Assembly: GCA_964036045.1 (NCBI GenBank)
Contig: OZ038379.1
Coordinates: 83,879,178-83,943,177, forward strand
Reading direction: 5' to 3'
Length of the DNA: 64,000 nucleotides
Origin: Eutreptiella sp. 'Long Island Sound 2002'
Taxonomy: Eukaryota > Euglenozoa > Euglenophyceae > Eutreptiales > Eutreptiaceae
A model generated the notes under the pieces. It had not been told where the DNA came from. It did not search any database and worked only from the letters and a program-made list of their open reading frames with translations. Positions 22,892 to 32,921 of the stretch are shown here, in pieces (the first letter of the stretch is position 1; every line of letters starts with the position of its first letter). Both the position numbers and the translations under genes were made by a program.

Positions 22892-24354
22892 CCGCACGCG
22901 CGTGTCCAGGTTCTCCTTGAACGCCGCCAACGCTTGCCGCAATTGCGAGGTCGGCTTGCGCTCACGTTCCGCTAGCACTGCCCGAACGGCAGATTGTTGG
23001 TGCCGCTGTGTGTTGTCCTCACACTTGACGCGTAGGGCACCAGGCCGCGACAACGCTTGGCCAACGACGAAGCCATGGTATTTGCCTTCGTCCTCGACCA
23101 CATAGACACCGTCGCGGAGGATTCGGGTCCAATTGGCCCGAAAGAGGACGGTGTCCTGGCGGGGCGTCGCCCTCACCTCGCCAAGGCCGTGGTCGGCCCA
23201 ACGCTCAAAAATGAGGTGCCAATGGCAACTCCCCGCACTGACAAAGCCCGCGATTAGAAATTTGCCCCCCTGCGCCTTGCTGGGGAGCCAGTCGCTGGGG
23301 AGGGGTGCCGTGCGCCCTGTCCCCGGCCGGGTCACCCAGGACACTGGGACCCCTCCCCGGCGCGGACCCCTCCTCCCGGCGCCAGCGGCAATCGCGCTGC
23401 TCCTTGCAGTGCAGCTGCTTGTGCAGGACGCGCTGCAGTAGCCAACGGAGCGTGTAAATGGTGGGATGGGGGGCTCGTAGGACGCAGGCGTCCAGGGGGG
23501 GGGGGGGGCTACCATCTCCCTTGTCCAGGCAAAATTGGCAGCGTTTGCTGCCAAGGATGAGCCAAGTCGGTGGCGCATCCAATTCGTAATGCGCAAGACG
23601 TCGCCGGCGTCATCCCCCTCCCCCTCCCCGTCCCCATCCCCCCCCCCTCTTCTTCCTCTCTCTTAACCCCCGGGTTAGCCCTCCGCTCTTCATCCTTCTC
23701 ATCCACCACCACCTCACCCAGCTCCACAATCTCATCGTCGTTGACCCCCCCTTCCTGTTTCACCTGCACCCCCCCACCCATGCCCTACAACTCCCGTTCA
23801 AGCACCTCCACCGCCTTCTGCGCCTCCCTTACCCGCCGTTTCCCCTCGAAAACCCTCTCGCTCGCTTGCCCCCCCCCCCCCCCCCGGTGAGGCCCCCAAG
23901 CCGCCGTCACTCCGCCAATTTCGCTGACCATTTTTTTACCCGGCGGCGGAGGCTTTCAACATTGCCTGTCGCCTCTTGCAGCTCCCCCAAAACCACGGCT
24001 GGGTCTCGAACCCCCCCCCCCTTACTCATTCAGCTCCCAGTCCAGGGCTCGGGCAAATGGGGGCGATGCGCTTGGAGAGGCGCGACTGGTGCGGCCCCTT
24101 GTGGGGCACGCCGTGGCGGCTCCAGTGGCCGGTGAGCGGGGGTTGCCCACGGAGGATGCTTGGGAGTGCGGTGAGGTGGGGGAGGGGCTGGCGAAGCCAG
24201 CGCAGAGCTGCTGCGTGGCTCGGAGCGCGTGGCCCCCTGTGCCCCCAGTGGGGCTGGCGGGGGTGGTGCAGCCAGTGCTGCCCCGAGGGCCTCGGTCTCG
24301 GTCATTCCGTCCCGCAGACAAGGATGCGGGAGAGAGGCCAACCCTACCCAGACA

Positions 24355-24475
24355 CCTTGTTCTGGCGACGTTCCAACAACCTGTTCCGGCTACGTTCTGG
24401 CGACGTTCCAGCGACCCCTGGAACGTCGCCAGAACGTCGCCAGAACAGGTTGTTGGAACGTCGCCGGAACAGTGG
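24355..24475. repeat. E1 palindromic array with 28-base hairpin arms
   Basis: Bases 24359-24386 and 24443-24470 are reverse complements with one mismatch. Both arms and the loop are built of GTTCTGGCGACGTTCC units. It probably sits in an intron or in the 5' region of the second E1 gene. Related but more degraded units lie at 21290-21345 and 27500-27585, near the element ends. Confidence 0.75.
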
Positions 24476-24561
24476 AAACTAGACACAGTTCCGCGCGCGC
24501 ACAGGGCGCACTCCGTGCACTATGGCCCCGGGGGGGGGGGGGCATCTACTACAAATGGCAC

Positions 24562-24804
24562 AATCCTAGCCCCTTTATGGGCATGGGGCAAGCACAAAGG
24601 CTGGGGGCTTCTCGGGTTTTCCCCTTCCCGTCCGCAACAAAGAATCCTAGCCCCTTTATGGGCATGGGGCAAGCACAAAGACTTGGGGGTTCTCGAGTTG
24701 TCCCCTTCCCATCCACAACAAAGAATCCTAGCCCCTTTATGGGCATGGGGTAAGAACAATGACTGGGGGGTTCTCGGGTTTTCCCCTTGCCATCCACATT
24801 CAGC
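24562..24804 (-). repeat. 81-bp tandem repeat, three copies
   Basis: AATCCTAGCCCCTTTATGGG begins copies at 24562, 24643 and 24724, exactly 81 bases apart, with about 90 percent identity by eye. The period is 27 codons, which is why a long frame crosses it. It lies in the presumed intron or spacer between the two E1 genes. Confidence 0.8.
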
Positions 24805-24924
24805 AAATTCCTAAAGAGCAAAGAGCGAAAGGGACACAGGGGGGAGCGGGAGGAGCAGGGCAACACACAAGACACACAAACCCAACGCACTAATTTCCAC
24901 TGCGCGCAAAGCGCGCCAAAGCAT

Positions 24925-25095
24925 ACACCAAAACCCAAACCCAAACCTACGCCCAAACCAAAACCCGCACCCGAAGCCACACCCAACCCCCAGCCCAAAC
25001 CCACACCCAGGCCCAAGCCCAAACCCAAGCCCAAGCCGCCACCCAAGCCCAAAACCGCACCCGAACCCAAACCCGCACCGAAGCCCGACCCCATT
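24925..25095. repeat. Degenerate CCCAAA/CCCAAG repeat
   Basis: Runs of CCCAAACCCAAGCCC-type hexamers. It follows a possible donor (CAG then GTTTGC on the minus strand) at about 25101, so it is likely intronic. It resembles a telomere-type repeat only superficially because the units are irregular. Confidence 0.6.
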
Positions 25096-25179
25096 TGCAA
25101 ACCTGAATATTCTTGGTGGCCTTCAGAAGCGCCAACATCCTTTGCATCATATCTGTGCTCACGGGCGCGGCCATGGATA

Positions 25180-27106
25180 GGAGTAGAAGAAAGAAGAGAG
25201 CTGAGGAACGGGGGTGGTGCAGAGGGGGTGGTCTCTAGTGCAGCCCTGGGAACACAAGGCACATGTGGAACAGCATCATGTTGGTGGAGATGAATGTGAA
25301 AGTACAAGAAAACCCATTGCAACACTTGCCGCAGGGCGTCGGCGTCCGAATCAATGGATGCCTGCGAGCGACCGCAGCTGGCGGTCCCAGTAGCCGTTTG
25401 CCGGCCACCGCCCCGGGCACTGTGTTCGTTGCAAGCCTGCTTCAGGAAGCGGTTAAGGCTTTCGACAATTTCATTGGAGAACATTGCCAATCCGAACGGC
25501 CAAATGTCGTCCAATACCCGATCCGCATCCTCCTCCAGGAACAGGAGGTAATGGGACGCGGACCTAGGAGCACAATGCTCCCGGAAGGCAGCTGCCGCTG
25601 CCCGGCATTGAGGACGCGTCCCCACCTAATAGGTGTGGTACAGGTCCTTCAAAAGCCTCGCCATCCCCATCACAGCCCTATAGAGGGGCTCCTCCGGCCC
25701 AACCGACACCAACAATGCAACATCGGGCCAGGCCGCAAACAGGCGCAACGTCTCCTCACCATCCGGGGAACAATCCTTGCCTAGGCGGCACCCAGTGCGA
25801 TGCTCATGCAATACCGCCTGAATCGCCGCACGGGACACCTCATCGCCCCTGGCCAGACGTTCTGCCGCCAACCGCTCAATGTTGGTCATTTGCAACCGGC
25901 CCATCGCCATGCAATAGTGCAGAATGCACATGACAACGCGGCACCGGGCAATGACCACCACTGGTTCCACGGAACAACCTGCGGCCTTCAGCGATGGTGT
26001 TCCCAACAAGAAGGACGTCCGCTGTGCGTGGTCCGACTCGGTGGTCCGGACCACGTCTTTGCCCCGCCACACAGCGGCGTCAGAGTCCCAAATCCCCTCG
26101 TTGTATAGTGACCCCACTTGTGGGGCCGGTGTGATCCCGATAATGCGGCGCACCCACGGGGAATCACCACCGAGCCAGGCATCGGCCGCTCCCTCATGGG
26201 AATTGAAGACCACCCGGTTGGTGTCCACGACCGCCTGGATGGCCTAAGAAAAAAACATCAATTTTGTTGGAACCAGATTGTTCCGGTGGCGGTTCCAACG
26301 AAACACTTCAACGTCGCCGGAACGTCGGCGGAACAAGTTATCGGAACGTCGCCGGAACAACACGGTGTGTACGCGGCACACCTTAATATTGTTTTCCCAG
26401 AGGGTTGCTAGGGTCGCCATCGCTTTGTCCCCGCAGATTGCGAGGCCGATGACCCACACGCAGGCGGGAATTCGTCCCCAAAGGCCCATGTTGGCGATGG
26501 ACACAGACAATTGGGACCACTCCGCGCCTGCGCAGGGGTAGCCATCCCCCCTGACAATGAAAGTGACGGGGAACAACCAATCGATAATGCGGCACAACGG
26601 GGGTTGGCTAGCAATGTAGCGCAGCCATGATGCCCACGGCCAACTGATGCCCGTGGCCTTGGGATCCGAAGTGCTCACCGCGGGGGCCAGCAGCAAGGGT
26701 GCCAGTAGATCTTGTCACCTCTGCTGGAAAGCCCTCTCAGGGCAAATCGGACGGGCGAATGGAAGGCCCGTGGTCGCGGTGTACTTCAGCCCCCGGAGGG
26801 TGTACACTTCCGAGAGCGTGCGCCAAGCGGATTTGGGCGCACGCAGGTTGAGGATGAGCTCGCAACACTCATCCGGGGGGAGGACCTCAGAGGCGTACTT
26901 GGCGATTGCCCCTTGCTGTATCTCTGGTACACAGCTTGGTTGGCCCAAGCACACGGCCACCGAAATTGGCGGCGGGCGTGTGGAGAGGACATGGCCCATT
27001 CCGCTATGAGCTCCCCAACAGGATCCCCGTCCCAGAGGCTAACAACACTAGCCGAATGGAAGAGGTGGGTGGTTAGTTGCGCAACGCGGGTTTGCGATCT
27101 AGGCAT
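25180..27106 (-). pseudogene. E1 transposase (DDE-type, family unassigned)
   Basis: The likely start is the ATG at 27106 (MPRSQTRVAQLTTHLFHSAS). The frame shifts once near 26930 and then stays constant through TGA at 26715, an intron at 26244-26381 and TAG at 25626. Key segments are FIVRGDGYPCAGAEWSQLSV then WVIGLAICGDKAM (a probable first Asp), RVVMCILHYCMAMGRLQ (possible second catalytic region) and PFGLAMFSNEIVESLNRFLK followed by CNEHSARGGG (a probable catalytic Glu in N-E-I-V-E-S-L-N). The pattern resembles large transposases I associate with algal genomes, but no superfamily is claimed. The C-terminal end is uncertain: the frame stays open through a G-rich stretch to 24549, which is probably not coding. 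Confidence 0.55.
26244..26381 (-). other. Intron of E1 transposase made of palindromic motifs
   Basis: On the minus strand the exon ends AATATTAAG and the intron starts GTGTGCC; it ends TTTTTTTCTTAG before GCCATCCAGGCG. Removing 138 bases joins two transposase exons in frame (ENNIK to AIQAVVDTNRVV). Most of the intron consists of GTTCCGGCGACGTTCC-like units in both orientations, the same motif found near the transposon ends. Confidence 0.7.
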
Positions 27107-27614
27107 GATGAAGCTACAACAGTGAAGTACGAAGCGAAATTTGGCAATCCATACCTCTAGGGGAAGATGCCCCCAGACCCACCGAGCATTCACGCAAGGA
27201 ACAAATACCAAAATGGGACCCTAGGCATGGCCACAATGCACAAATCAAACGGGAGAACGGGGACGCCAACGTTGAAAAGTCATACAACGCTGCGTCTGAA
27301 CTACAAGGAACAGCAGGCTTGCAAATGGATACGAAAAGTTCGAAACGTGTACACCTAGTGGAAGGTGGCACCAACGGCCCACAATATGTCAACATGGCCC
27401 CGATGGGAAAGACAAGCCTTGGACGCGTTGCACATTCAAGAAAGAGACAAAAAACATCTTTTACGAACTTCGAAACTCATGGTGATGGATCTGGTTGTCT
27501 GGCCTGCGACACTTGTTCCAGTGGTGTTCCCAAAGAAATTGTTCCGGCGGGAATTGTTCCCATTGGGAACATTCTAGTCGGGAACAAAATTGGGTTTCAA
27601 ACGCGTACCAAGGG

Positions 27615-28442
27615 CAGCATCCGGGTGGTTGACCTCCAACAAAGTAAATCGACTATCAGGTTCTATGACCAGAAATCCACACGACGGTGGGTCACTAGGC
27701 CCTCTGGGGACTATATTAACCAGATATTTGGTTTCCTGCGGTTGCAAGTCATTATACAAGGGAGATCACCGTACCTACCGATCGTGGCGGGTGGAGCTAG
27801 GGCGCTGTCGGCAACGATGGGGAAGATCTTGATGGGAACGAGTCCCATGGGATCACCTGGCATCCATGGCAACGCGCGGGGGCGACTATGTTCCTACGGG
27901 CCGGAGGTACCATGCCGGAGCTACTCCAATGGGGACGCTGGAAATATCTGTGTGTCGCCATGAAGTACATCGCTCGGTTGGACGGGGTCCCTTGGACTAA
28001 AGGACGGGTCCCGTGGTCGGTTGTTGTGCCTGGGTCGGTGGGAGACTGGCGCTATGAGTGGAAAGAGTTCGGAGCACGCCGACTCTGGCCGTCCAGACAT
28101 TTTATCCGGGATACGGAGTTGGACTGGGTCACTGACGATTCTGGGGCTGAAGAAGTGGAGGAAAAGTCTTTTACCCCTGACATTCGATTTGGCATGGAAG
28201 TGCCGGGACAAGGAGTCAAGAGGAAGGCCCCAGCCGACGTCACAGGGCATCAAGACAGCCGGTCAAAGGCTAGGAGTACGGACGGAATCCTGGTACAGGG
28301 GGAAACGAAGTTGAGTGGTGGGGGCCAACGTGGGAGTACACGGCTGGAGCAGAAGTTCACTGCTGGGGTCCCAAGGACGCGACCGACATTGAGGCAGCAA
28401 CCGGTGCGGGCAAAGAGGCCGGGGGTCGTGGACTTGTCCTAG
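27615..28442 (+). pseudogene. Tyrosine recombinase, C-terminal part (3' of insertion)
   Basis: The sequence resumes with IRVVDLQQSKSTIRFYDQK, the strand-rich stretch that follows box I in DIRS-type recombinases. After a frameshift between about 27760 and 27860 comes box II-like sequence HPWQRAGATMFLRAGG (27861 on), then LLQWGRWKYLCVAMKYI. The G-R-W and the final Y in A-M-K-Y fit the box II region and the nucleophilic Tyr. The usual H-x-x-R appears as H-P-W-Q-R, so the second catalytic Arg may be displaced or lost. A long hydrophilic tail rich in Arg, Gly and Gln ends at a TAG at 28440. Confidence 0.65.
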
Positions 28443-28589
28443 GACAAGGGGAAACTCGCATCCCACGCCCCAAAGGCTCGTAAGACAGCCGGGTCAGCTG
28501 GGGTAGGCCTTCAATGATAATGTCTCTGTTTCCCCTTCCCATCTGCACTCTAAAGCTCAGGTCCATCAGTGGCGGTTGAAACTCTAGCG

Positions 28590-29652
28590 CTTGGCCAGGC
28601 GGTTCACGCTGCCGCCCAAGTGGTCCTTCGCCCAGTTGTGGGTGCCCCTGTTCGCTATGTTTATGGTGGCGGTGGAGTTTGTTAGTAGACTTAGGGCGTT
28701 TCATTATGTTCAGTTTCTGTTTCATGTTGTTGCGCATATGCAGTTTGCAGAAGTGCTGGCTACTTGTGTGGGACTATCACCCACTAGCCCGAAGAAAGGA
28801 TCATTTGTGGGTCCTGGTGGCACCAACTAGAGGGGCCATCTCCAGGTGCCTGTTGAGGTGGCAGAGAGGGGCTTGGGTGCGGCTCGGTGTGTCAATATAC
28901 CCCAGGACATTTGGGATGCTATAGCTACCCCATTGGCTCTCTCCGCTGTCTATGATGTCCAAGATCCTAGGAAGGAGTTGCGTCCTGAGGAGCAGGCCAT
29001 GATCACGGCCCTGGTTCGTCAGAACCACTTGGTATGGGATGCGTGGGTTCGGTCGTGCGCCTAGTGCACCGCTTTTTATTCTCCCCAAAACGGAGTCTAA
29101 GTGCTCTTTTATTGTCAACTGTACACTAGGCAATAAAGCTCACAAGGGACCTATGCCGAGAATGGTTTTGCCAACTTGCACACTCTGAGGTGCAAGCTGC
29201 TGACGTGGGCAGCCATGCCACGGGGTATGTGTCCAGATAGGTATATGATTAAACTTGATCTCCCGAACGGTTATCTGTCTTTGAAACTGCCACAGTCTGC
29301 GTGGAGCACTTTTCGTGCGCAGGGGTAGGAGGACCAGGTGTATGACATAAGGTCATTGCCTTTCGGATGGAAATTGTCACCCGCTATTTGCCAGGAGGTG
29401 GTGGCACGTTCCGTCAATCAGTGTCTGGACTGCATTCCTTCGCCGTCGCCTACTGCAGATGGTAGTCTGCTGGACTATGATCATTACCTGGATGACTTGT
29501 TGTTTGTCCAGGAGGATAAGGAATTGCTTAGGGTTTGTGGCAGTCTGCTACCGGCCCTGCTTTGTGACCAGGGTTATATCATATCCCATAAAAGCCTTTT
29601 GGAGCCGGTCCATAGGACGACATGGCTGGGCAAGGAGGCCGACTTGTTGTAG
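28590..29652 (+). pseudogene. Reverse transcriptase of the DIRS-like element
   Basis: A leader (28846-29064, LRPEEQAMITALVRQNHLVW) leads into the finger segment in the next frame (29052-29187, APLFILPKTESKCSFIVN). The frame then shifts again to the palm: motif A region RYMIKLDLPNGYLSLKLP, an in-frame TAG at 29326, motif B region IRSLPFGWKLSPAICQE, and motif C HYLDDLLFVQED near 29484-29510. The domain ends near a TAG at 29650. Motifs A, B and C are in the right order and spacing for the DIRS/LTR class of reverse transcriptases. Two frameshifts and two stops show it is dead. Confidence 0.8.
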
Positions 29653-30455
29653 TTGTCCATAAGAAAGTCTCAGCACTTAAAGACCAGGATTTTTACAGCA
29701 CTCATTATGTGCCCGCTAAGACTATTGTCCGCATCCCGGGACTGATCGGTTGGTTGGCTGCGCCTAAAAAGGGGCATTTACCGGTCCTGGCGCCCAGGTG
29801 TTTGGACTGCTATTTCTTGTCAGAGGTCGGAGTTTGTCAGAGTGACGGGCCTGTTGTGGAGGTTTTTGGTGTCAACAACGTTACTGGCAATGCCTGACTT
29901 TGTTGCACCGACGGTTTTGGCGGGGTCTTGGATGTTTGCAAAATGGATAGCTGTGGATGCTGCAGAATTTGTCACTGACAGTGGGGCAGTTCGGTACAGG
30001 GTAGGTCTGTATACTACTCAGGTACACCGAGTATTTGACTGTCCGGTATGGGTCACTATGCAACAGATTGCTGAGATATATGGGTCTGGGTACTTGTAAA
30101 ATACTCCGCTAATAGGTCGCCTTCTAAGGTCACAATGTTGCAAGATAATATGCAGGCGGTTTGGGGAACGGTCAACCTTCGGGCGTGTACACGTCATTGG
30201 AAGTGGCAGCGTATTTTGTGGGCAGCTGTTCACTGGTTGCGTACATCCCAGTTGATTGTCCATGTGGTTTGGGTTCCCACACGTCTGCAACCGGCAGACC
30301 CATTGTCTCATGTCCCACATATAAATGTGAAGGAGGTTCAGGCTGCTGCACGTCGAGCAAGTGATATATGGTCAAAATTAACATGTTCACTGGATCAGGT
30401 GAAGTCTTCGGGTGCTATTTTCGTCCTTGACGGAACCGTCTATGGAACCCAGTAA
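29653..30455 (+). pseudogene. RNase H-like domain of the DIRS-like element
   Basis: Fragments in several frames continue the polymerase. At about 29842-30099 a segment with AVDAAEFVTDSGAV and WVTMQQIAEIYG fits the first strands and the catalytic acidic residues of RNase H. At 30135-30455 the frame reads QDNMQAVWGTVNLRAC and later HVVWVPTRLQPADPLSHV. The D-N start and the final V-W-V-P-x-R-x-x-P-A-D-P-L-S pattern are typical of the C-terminal half of retroelement RNase H. It stops at TAA 30453. The order RT then RNase H matches retroelement convention. Confidence 0.65.
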
Positions 30456-30659
30456 ATGTCGATGCTCAGTTTGTGTTACAATCAGGGTGTATTTTTTTTG
30501 TCTTTTTGGCTGATTTTCATCTTCTACAACCCAGATCACCCAGGGGCCATTAGTGTTGAGTGCACATAAGATAGGAAAGTGGCCCAGGTGGTTCCTGCTA
30601 TTGCAAAGATTATTTCTGAAGGGGTGCATGTATCACTAAAACTCCTTCGGCACATTGCC

Positions 30660-30875
30660 ATAGTAGTGAGCAGTGCCGCTTTGGGGGCGGGGACCTCCGC
30701 CGCTTTCAGAGCACCGCGGCCCGCGCCAAATCAGGGACGGGGGCCTCCACGGCTTTTGGACTACCGGGGTCCTCACCGCTTTCGGCTTCGGGCCTCTGCC
30801 GCCTTTGGGCCACTAGGGCCAAATGCTTTGAGGGCGGCGGCCTCCGCTGCATTCCGACCACCATAGGCCTCGGCG
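30660..30875. repeat. GC-rich CCTCCGCCGCTTT repeat
   Basis: Irregular units such as GGGGCGGGGACCTCCGCCGCTTT, with GGGCCTCTGCCGCCTTTGGG and GGCGGCCTCCGCTGC. It lies just beyond the right side of the DIRS-like element. The plus frame across it is open but compositionally trivial. The rest of 30480-31210 shows no gene. Confidence 0.55.
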
Positions 30876-31213
30876 CTCAGGGGGCAGAGTGGGCAATGTG
30901 GCTCTTGCTGCACACTCACATGCTATTGGGGAGCAATGACCCATGCATGTCATATCCAAAAGTGCTGTTTTCCTCTGTACATGTGGTGGATTTCCTAAAC
31001 GGAAAATTGGCAAAAGACGCTTTAGTCACACTATGAGGTGTAGCTAGACACGATGAAGCCGGTAGCCCCCCTGTGTCGCAGCACATTTTTGGCACCCCAT
31101 ACCCTGCACGTATGCATGTTCTTGCAGTTTCTGTGCCCTCAGGCAGATGAAATTCTCCCGAATATACAAGTGGTTGCGTTGTGCGCTTTTGTTTCAGCCA
31201 ATTTTTTTTTCCG

Positions 31214-31372
31214 CGACAACCCCTATCTTTGCACAAGACACGGGGTCTGTCAGACGACAGCCCCCCTGTCTTGTGCCACCTGCCTTACAACAGGCGCTTG
31301 TCTTGAAGCTAGTCTGCACCTCTTGTCCACGGACAGCCCCCTGTCTTGAAATATGTCTACAACACCTATCTT
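31214..31372 (+). repeat. E3 GACAG/CTGTC array, left
   Basis: Units such as GACGACAGCCCCCCTGTCTTG and GGACAGCCCCCTGTCTTG with CTTGTCTTGAAG spacers, ending in TTGTATTAG just before gene A. An open frame across it is an artefact of the repeat. Confidence 0.65.
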
Positions 31373-31398
31373 GTATTAGCACCTTTGTCCTCTTTGCA

Positions 31399-32739
31399 AT
31401 GCCGAAAGTGGACAACCTTGCCAAGGGGTGAATTGGCAGTGTGGGGGCCAAAACGGGGGCAGCAGTGGTCCACGCCGCCAAAATACCCACACAATGCATC
31501 CTCGCAAGGGAGAGTATGCAAGTGCAATGCGATGCTGCAATGGCGGATGTCAAGATGCTGCCCGCGTTCACCGCCAAGCGATCCCAACGTTGCTCCAGCG
31601 ACGTCCTCCACGACATTCTCGAAGGGAACCCAGGTGTGCAGCTGGTGGTGGTACGTCCCAGTGGCGAAGACTTGGAGCACCTATTTGAGTATGCCCAAGC
31701 TACCGTGGATGGGGATGGCCGCCAGGAGACGGTGTACCTCGGAAACCTGGATGACGACGGGTGCCTATACCTTCGAGCAGATGCCCCCCAAGGGGCCTTT
31801 AGGAACAACACATCATGGCAAGGACCTTTGCAGCACCACCTTTGCCTGTCCGTGGAAAAGGATCCAAGTATGTCGTTGATTTGCCCATCCGACTGCATTG
31901 TTGGCCTTCTTGGGAAGCGCAACGGTATATATGAGCCGTTGGTCCTCATTGTTATGGGCTTTGGGACACATCGTGTGTCCCACCGTGCATGATATCTAGT
32001 TTTGCCGCCCCTTGATTGCACCATGGACCCTCCGCCTGACAATCTTGGTCAAGTCGGCCCATGCACAGGTTGCAACAAGAAGCGAAACACCAGCAAAAGG
32101 TCCCCTTGCACGCTGTGTCAAGAAGAGCCGGTGTGCCGGAGCTGCTCCTAGGCTGGTGCATGTTGTGGGGCGTGCCCCACCAACCCGGGTTGGCACTTGG
32201 AAGTCAAGGCAAAGACGGTCACCGACATCCCGAGTCTACCGGTTACGGCAAGCTCCTTCATGTTGTGCGACGAGAATACCCACTTGTACCTCACGGTGGT
32301 TGACATGCCTCGGGCCGTCACGGAAGTGCGCAGCATGGGGGACACTGCAGCCAGCCCTGAGCATTGTCCATTGCGTCACTTTTGCCATTGCAAATCCATC
32401 GTTTCCAACGTTTCCGACACCGTCCTCGCCACCGCTCACCTCTCCCCGGGTGTGGGTATCATTTTTCGCAACGTACAGTTTGGGGGCTTTGCAGTTCGGT
32501 CTCCTCCTGATCCGCAGCTCTTAGCCACACACAGTCGTGTCTTGTGGTGTAGGCTTGTTCCCCCGCAAACGCCTCTCTTAGATTACCGTATGGCGTGGTA
32601 CTACAGCTGGATCACCCCACGGGGAAAACAGTCCTCAAGGATTTCCAAGGCGGCAACACCAAAGAAGGGGAAGCAGGCCCATTCTGGCAGCGATGACAGC
32701 GACACGGAGCATGCAGTGCAGTGGACGTGTGCCTGTTAG
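31399..32739 (+). pseudogene. E3 protein A with Cys-rich cluster
   Basis: One frame runs from the ATG at 31399 (MPKVDNLAKG) to a TAG at 32737, interrupted by TGA at 31429 and 31990 and TAG at 32149. The first part (GNPGVQLVVVRPSGEDLEHL, CIVGLLGKRNGIYEPLVLIV) is globular. The middle (from an ATG at 32023) has a zinc-type cluster: CTGCNKKRNTSKRSPCTLC then CRSC and CCGAC. The end is basic and Ser-rich (SKAATPKKGKQAHSGS). Alternatively two genes split at 31990. Cys clusters of this style occur at termini of several transposase families, so a transposon role is plausible; no family is assigned. Confidence 0.45.
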
Positions 32740-32884
32740 CAGGTGCACCCTTGGTACACGCTAGAAGACCCAATCTCGTTCTACGCTAGGATACTCTATC
32801 CTAGATGTTCTAGCCTAGAAGGGATCAATACTAGAACGATATAATAGCTTGGGTAGAACACAAAAAACAATTTATCACACATAG

Positions 32885-32892
<8 letters not shown>

Positions 32893-32921
<29 letters not shown>

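Larger units (their letters stand above)
21430..24330 (-). pseudogene. E1 second protein, coiled-coil and low-complexity
   Basis: Minus-strand fragments in order: a Pro/Ala-rich N-terminus (about 24330-24030); a probable coiled coil (RRVREAQKAVEVLEREL, about 23840-23780) and an acidic stretch; a Cys/His segment (GSKRCQFCLDKGDG, about 23550); a globular part (RANWTRILRDGVYVVEDEGK and HGFVVGQALSRPGALRV, about 23150-23000); an intron at 22678-22891; then VEDIHINPSDPRAVRMILRW and VLEFLTAMMDYVAAPGSVLA; a Lys/Pro-rich linker; a last globular part (KAGEQVYVVFRDNGEWGIEQ, about 22040); and an acidic Gly/Glu/Val repeat tail. Frames change at C/G runs near 22270, 22410 and 23495, so homopolymer length errors or mutation explain the breaks. 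A possible first exon is at 25174-25102 ([17 protein letters not shown]). Function unknown; an accessory transposition protein is an inference. Confidence 0.45.
21055..27614 (-). mobile_element. DNA transposon E1 inserted in the recombinase gene
   Basis: The 34 bases at 21055-21088 (CCCTTGGTACGCGTTTGAAA and on to GTTCC) match the reverse complement of 27581-27614 with a single mismatch. Both flanks carry CA (GCCA left, CAGC right), and joining the flanks with one CA restores the host recombinase frame. This indicates a 2-bp target duplication. It encodes, on the minus strand, a DDE-type transposase (25180-27106) and a second protein (21430-24330). Short palindromic arrays built on GTTCCGGCGACGTTCC lie near both ends and in the introns. 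Both genes are broken, so this copy is probably inactive. Confidence 0.8.
19313..30480 (+). mobile_element. DIRS-like tyrosine-recombinase retrotransposon, interrupted
   Basis: A gag-like gene, a tyrosine recombinase and a reverse transcriptase with RNase H lie in one direction over 11.2 kb, of which 6.56 kb is the inserted transposon E1 (21055-27614). Gag and the start of the recombinase share one frame with only TAG GAG between them. The gene order gag-YR-RT-RH differs from classical DIRS1 and PAT elements, where YR is last. The ends are not defined. A weak similarity between 19330-19380 (CTCAGCATGTTTGTGTTG) and 30460-30510 (CTCAGTTTGTGTTACAAT) might be part of split direct repeats. The copy is inactive, with several stops and frameshifts. 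Confidence 0.7.

Noticed and set aside
22013-23596. 527-codon minus-strand frame taken as one protein
   Set aside because: Only parts of it (about 23300-22900 and 22290-22060) are the real frame. It also reads straight through the intron at 22678-22891 and continues in wrong frames past C/G runs.
24925-25095. Internal telomere repeat (CCCAAA)
   Set aside because: Hexamers are irregular and mixed with CCCAAG, CCCGCA and CCACCC; no long perfect telomeric run exists.
31194-32042. 282-codon minus-strand open frame
   Set aside because: It mirrors E3 gene A, which has a Cys cluster, natural composition and continuity on the plus strand.
32885-32916. (CA)n as an E2 boundary
   Set aside because: It lies inside the 36-base inverted ends at 32748 and 36714 and recurs at the start of the second module, so it is internal.
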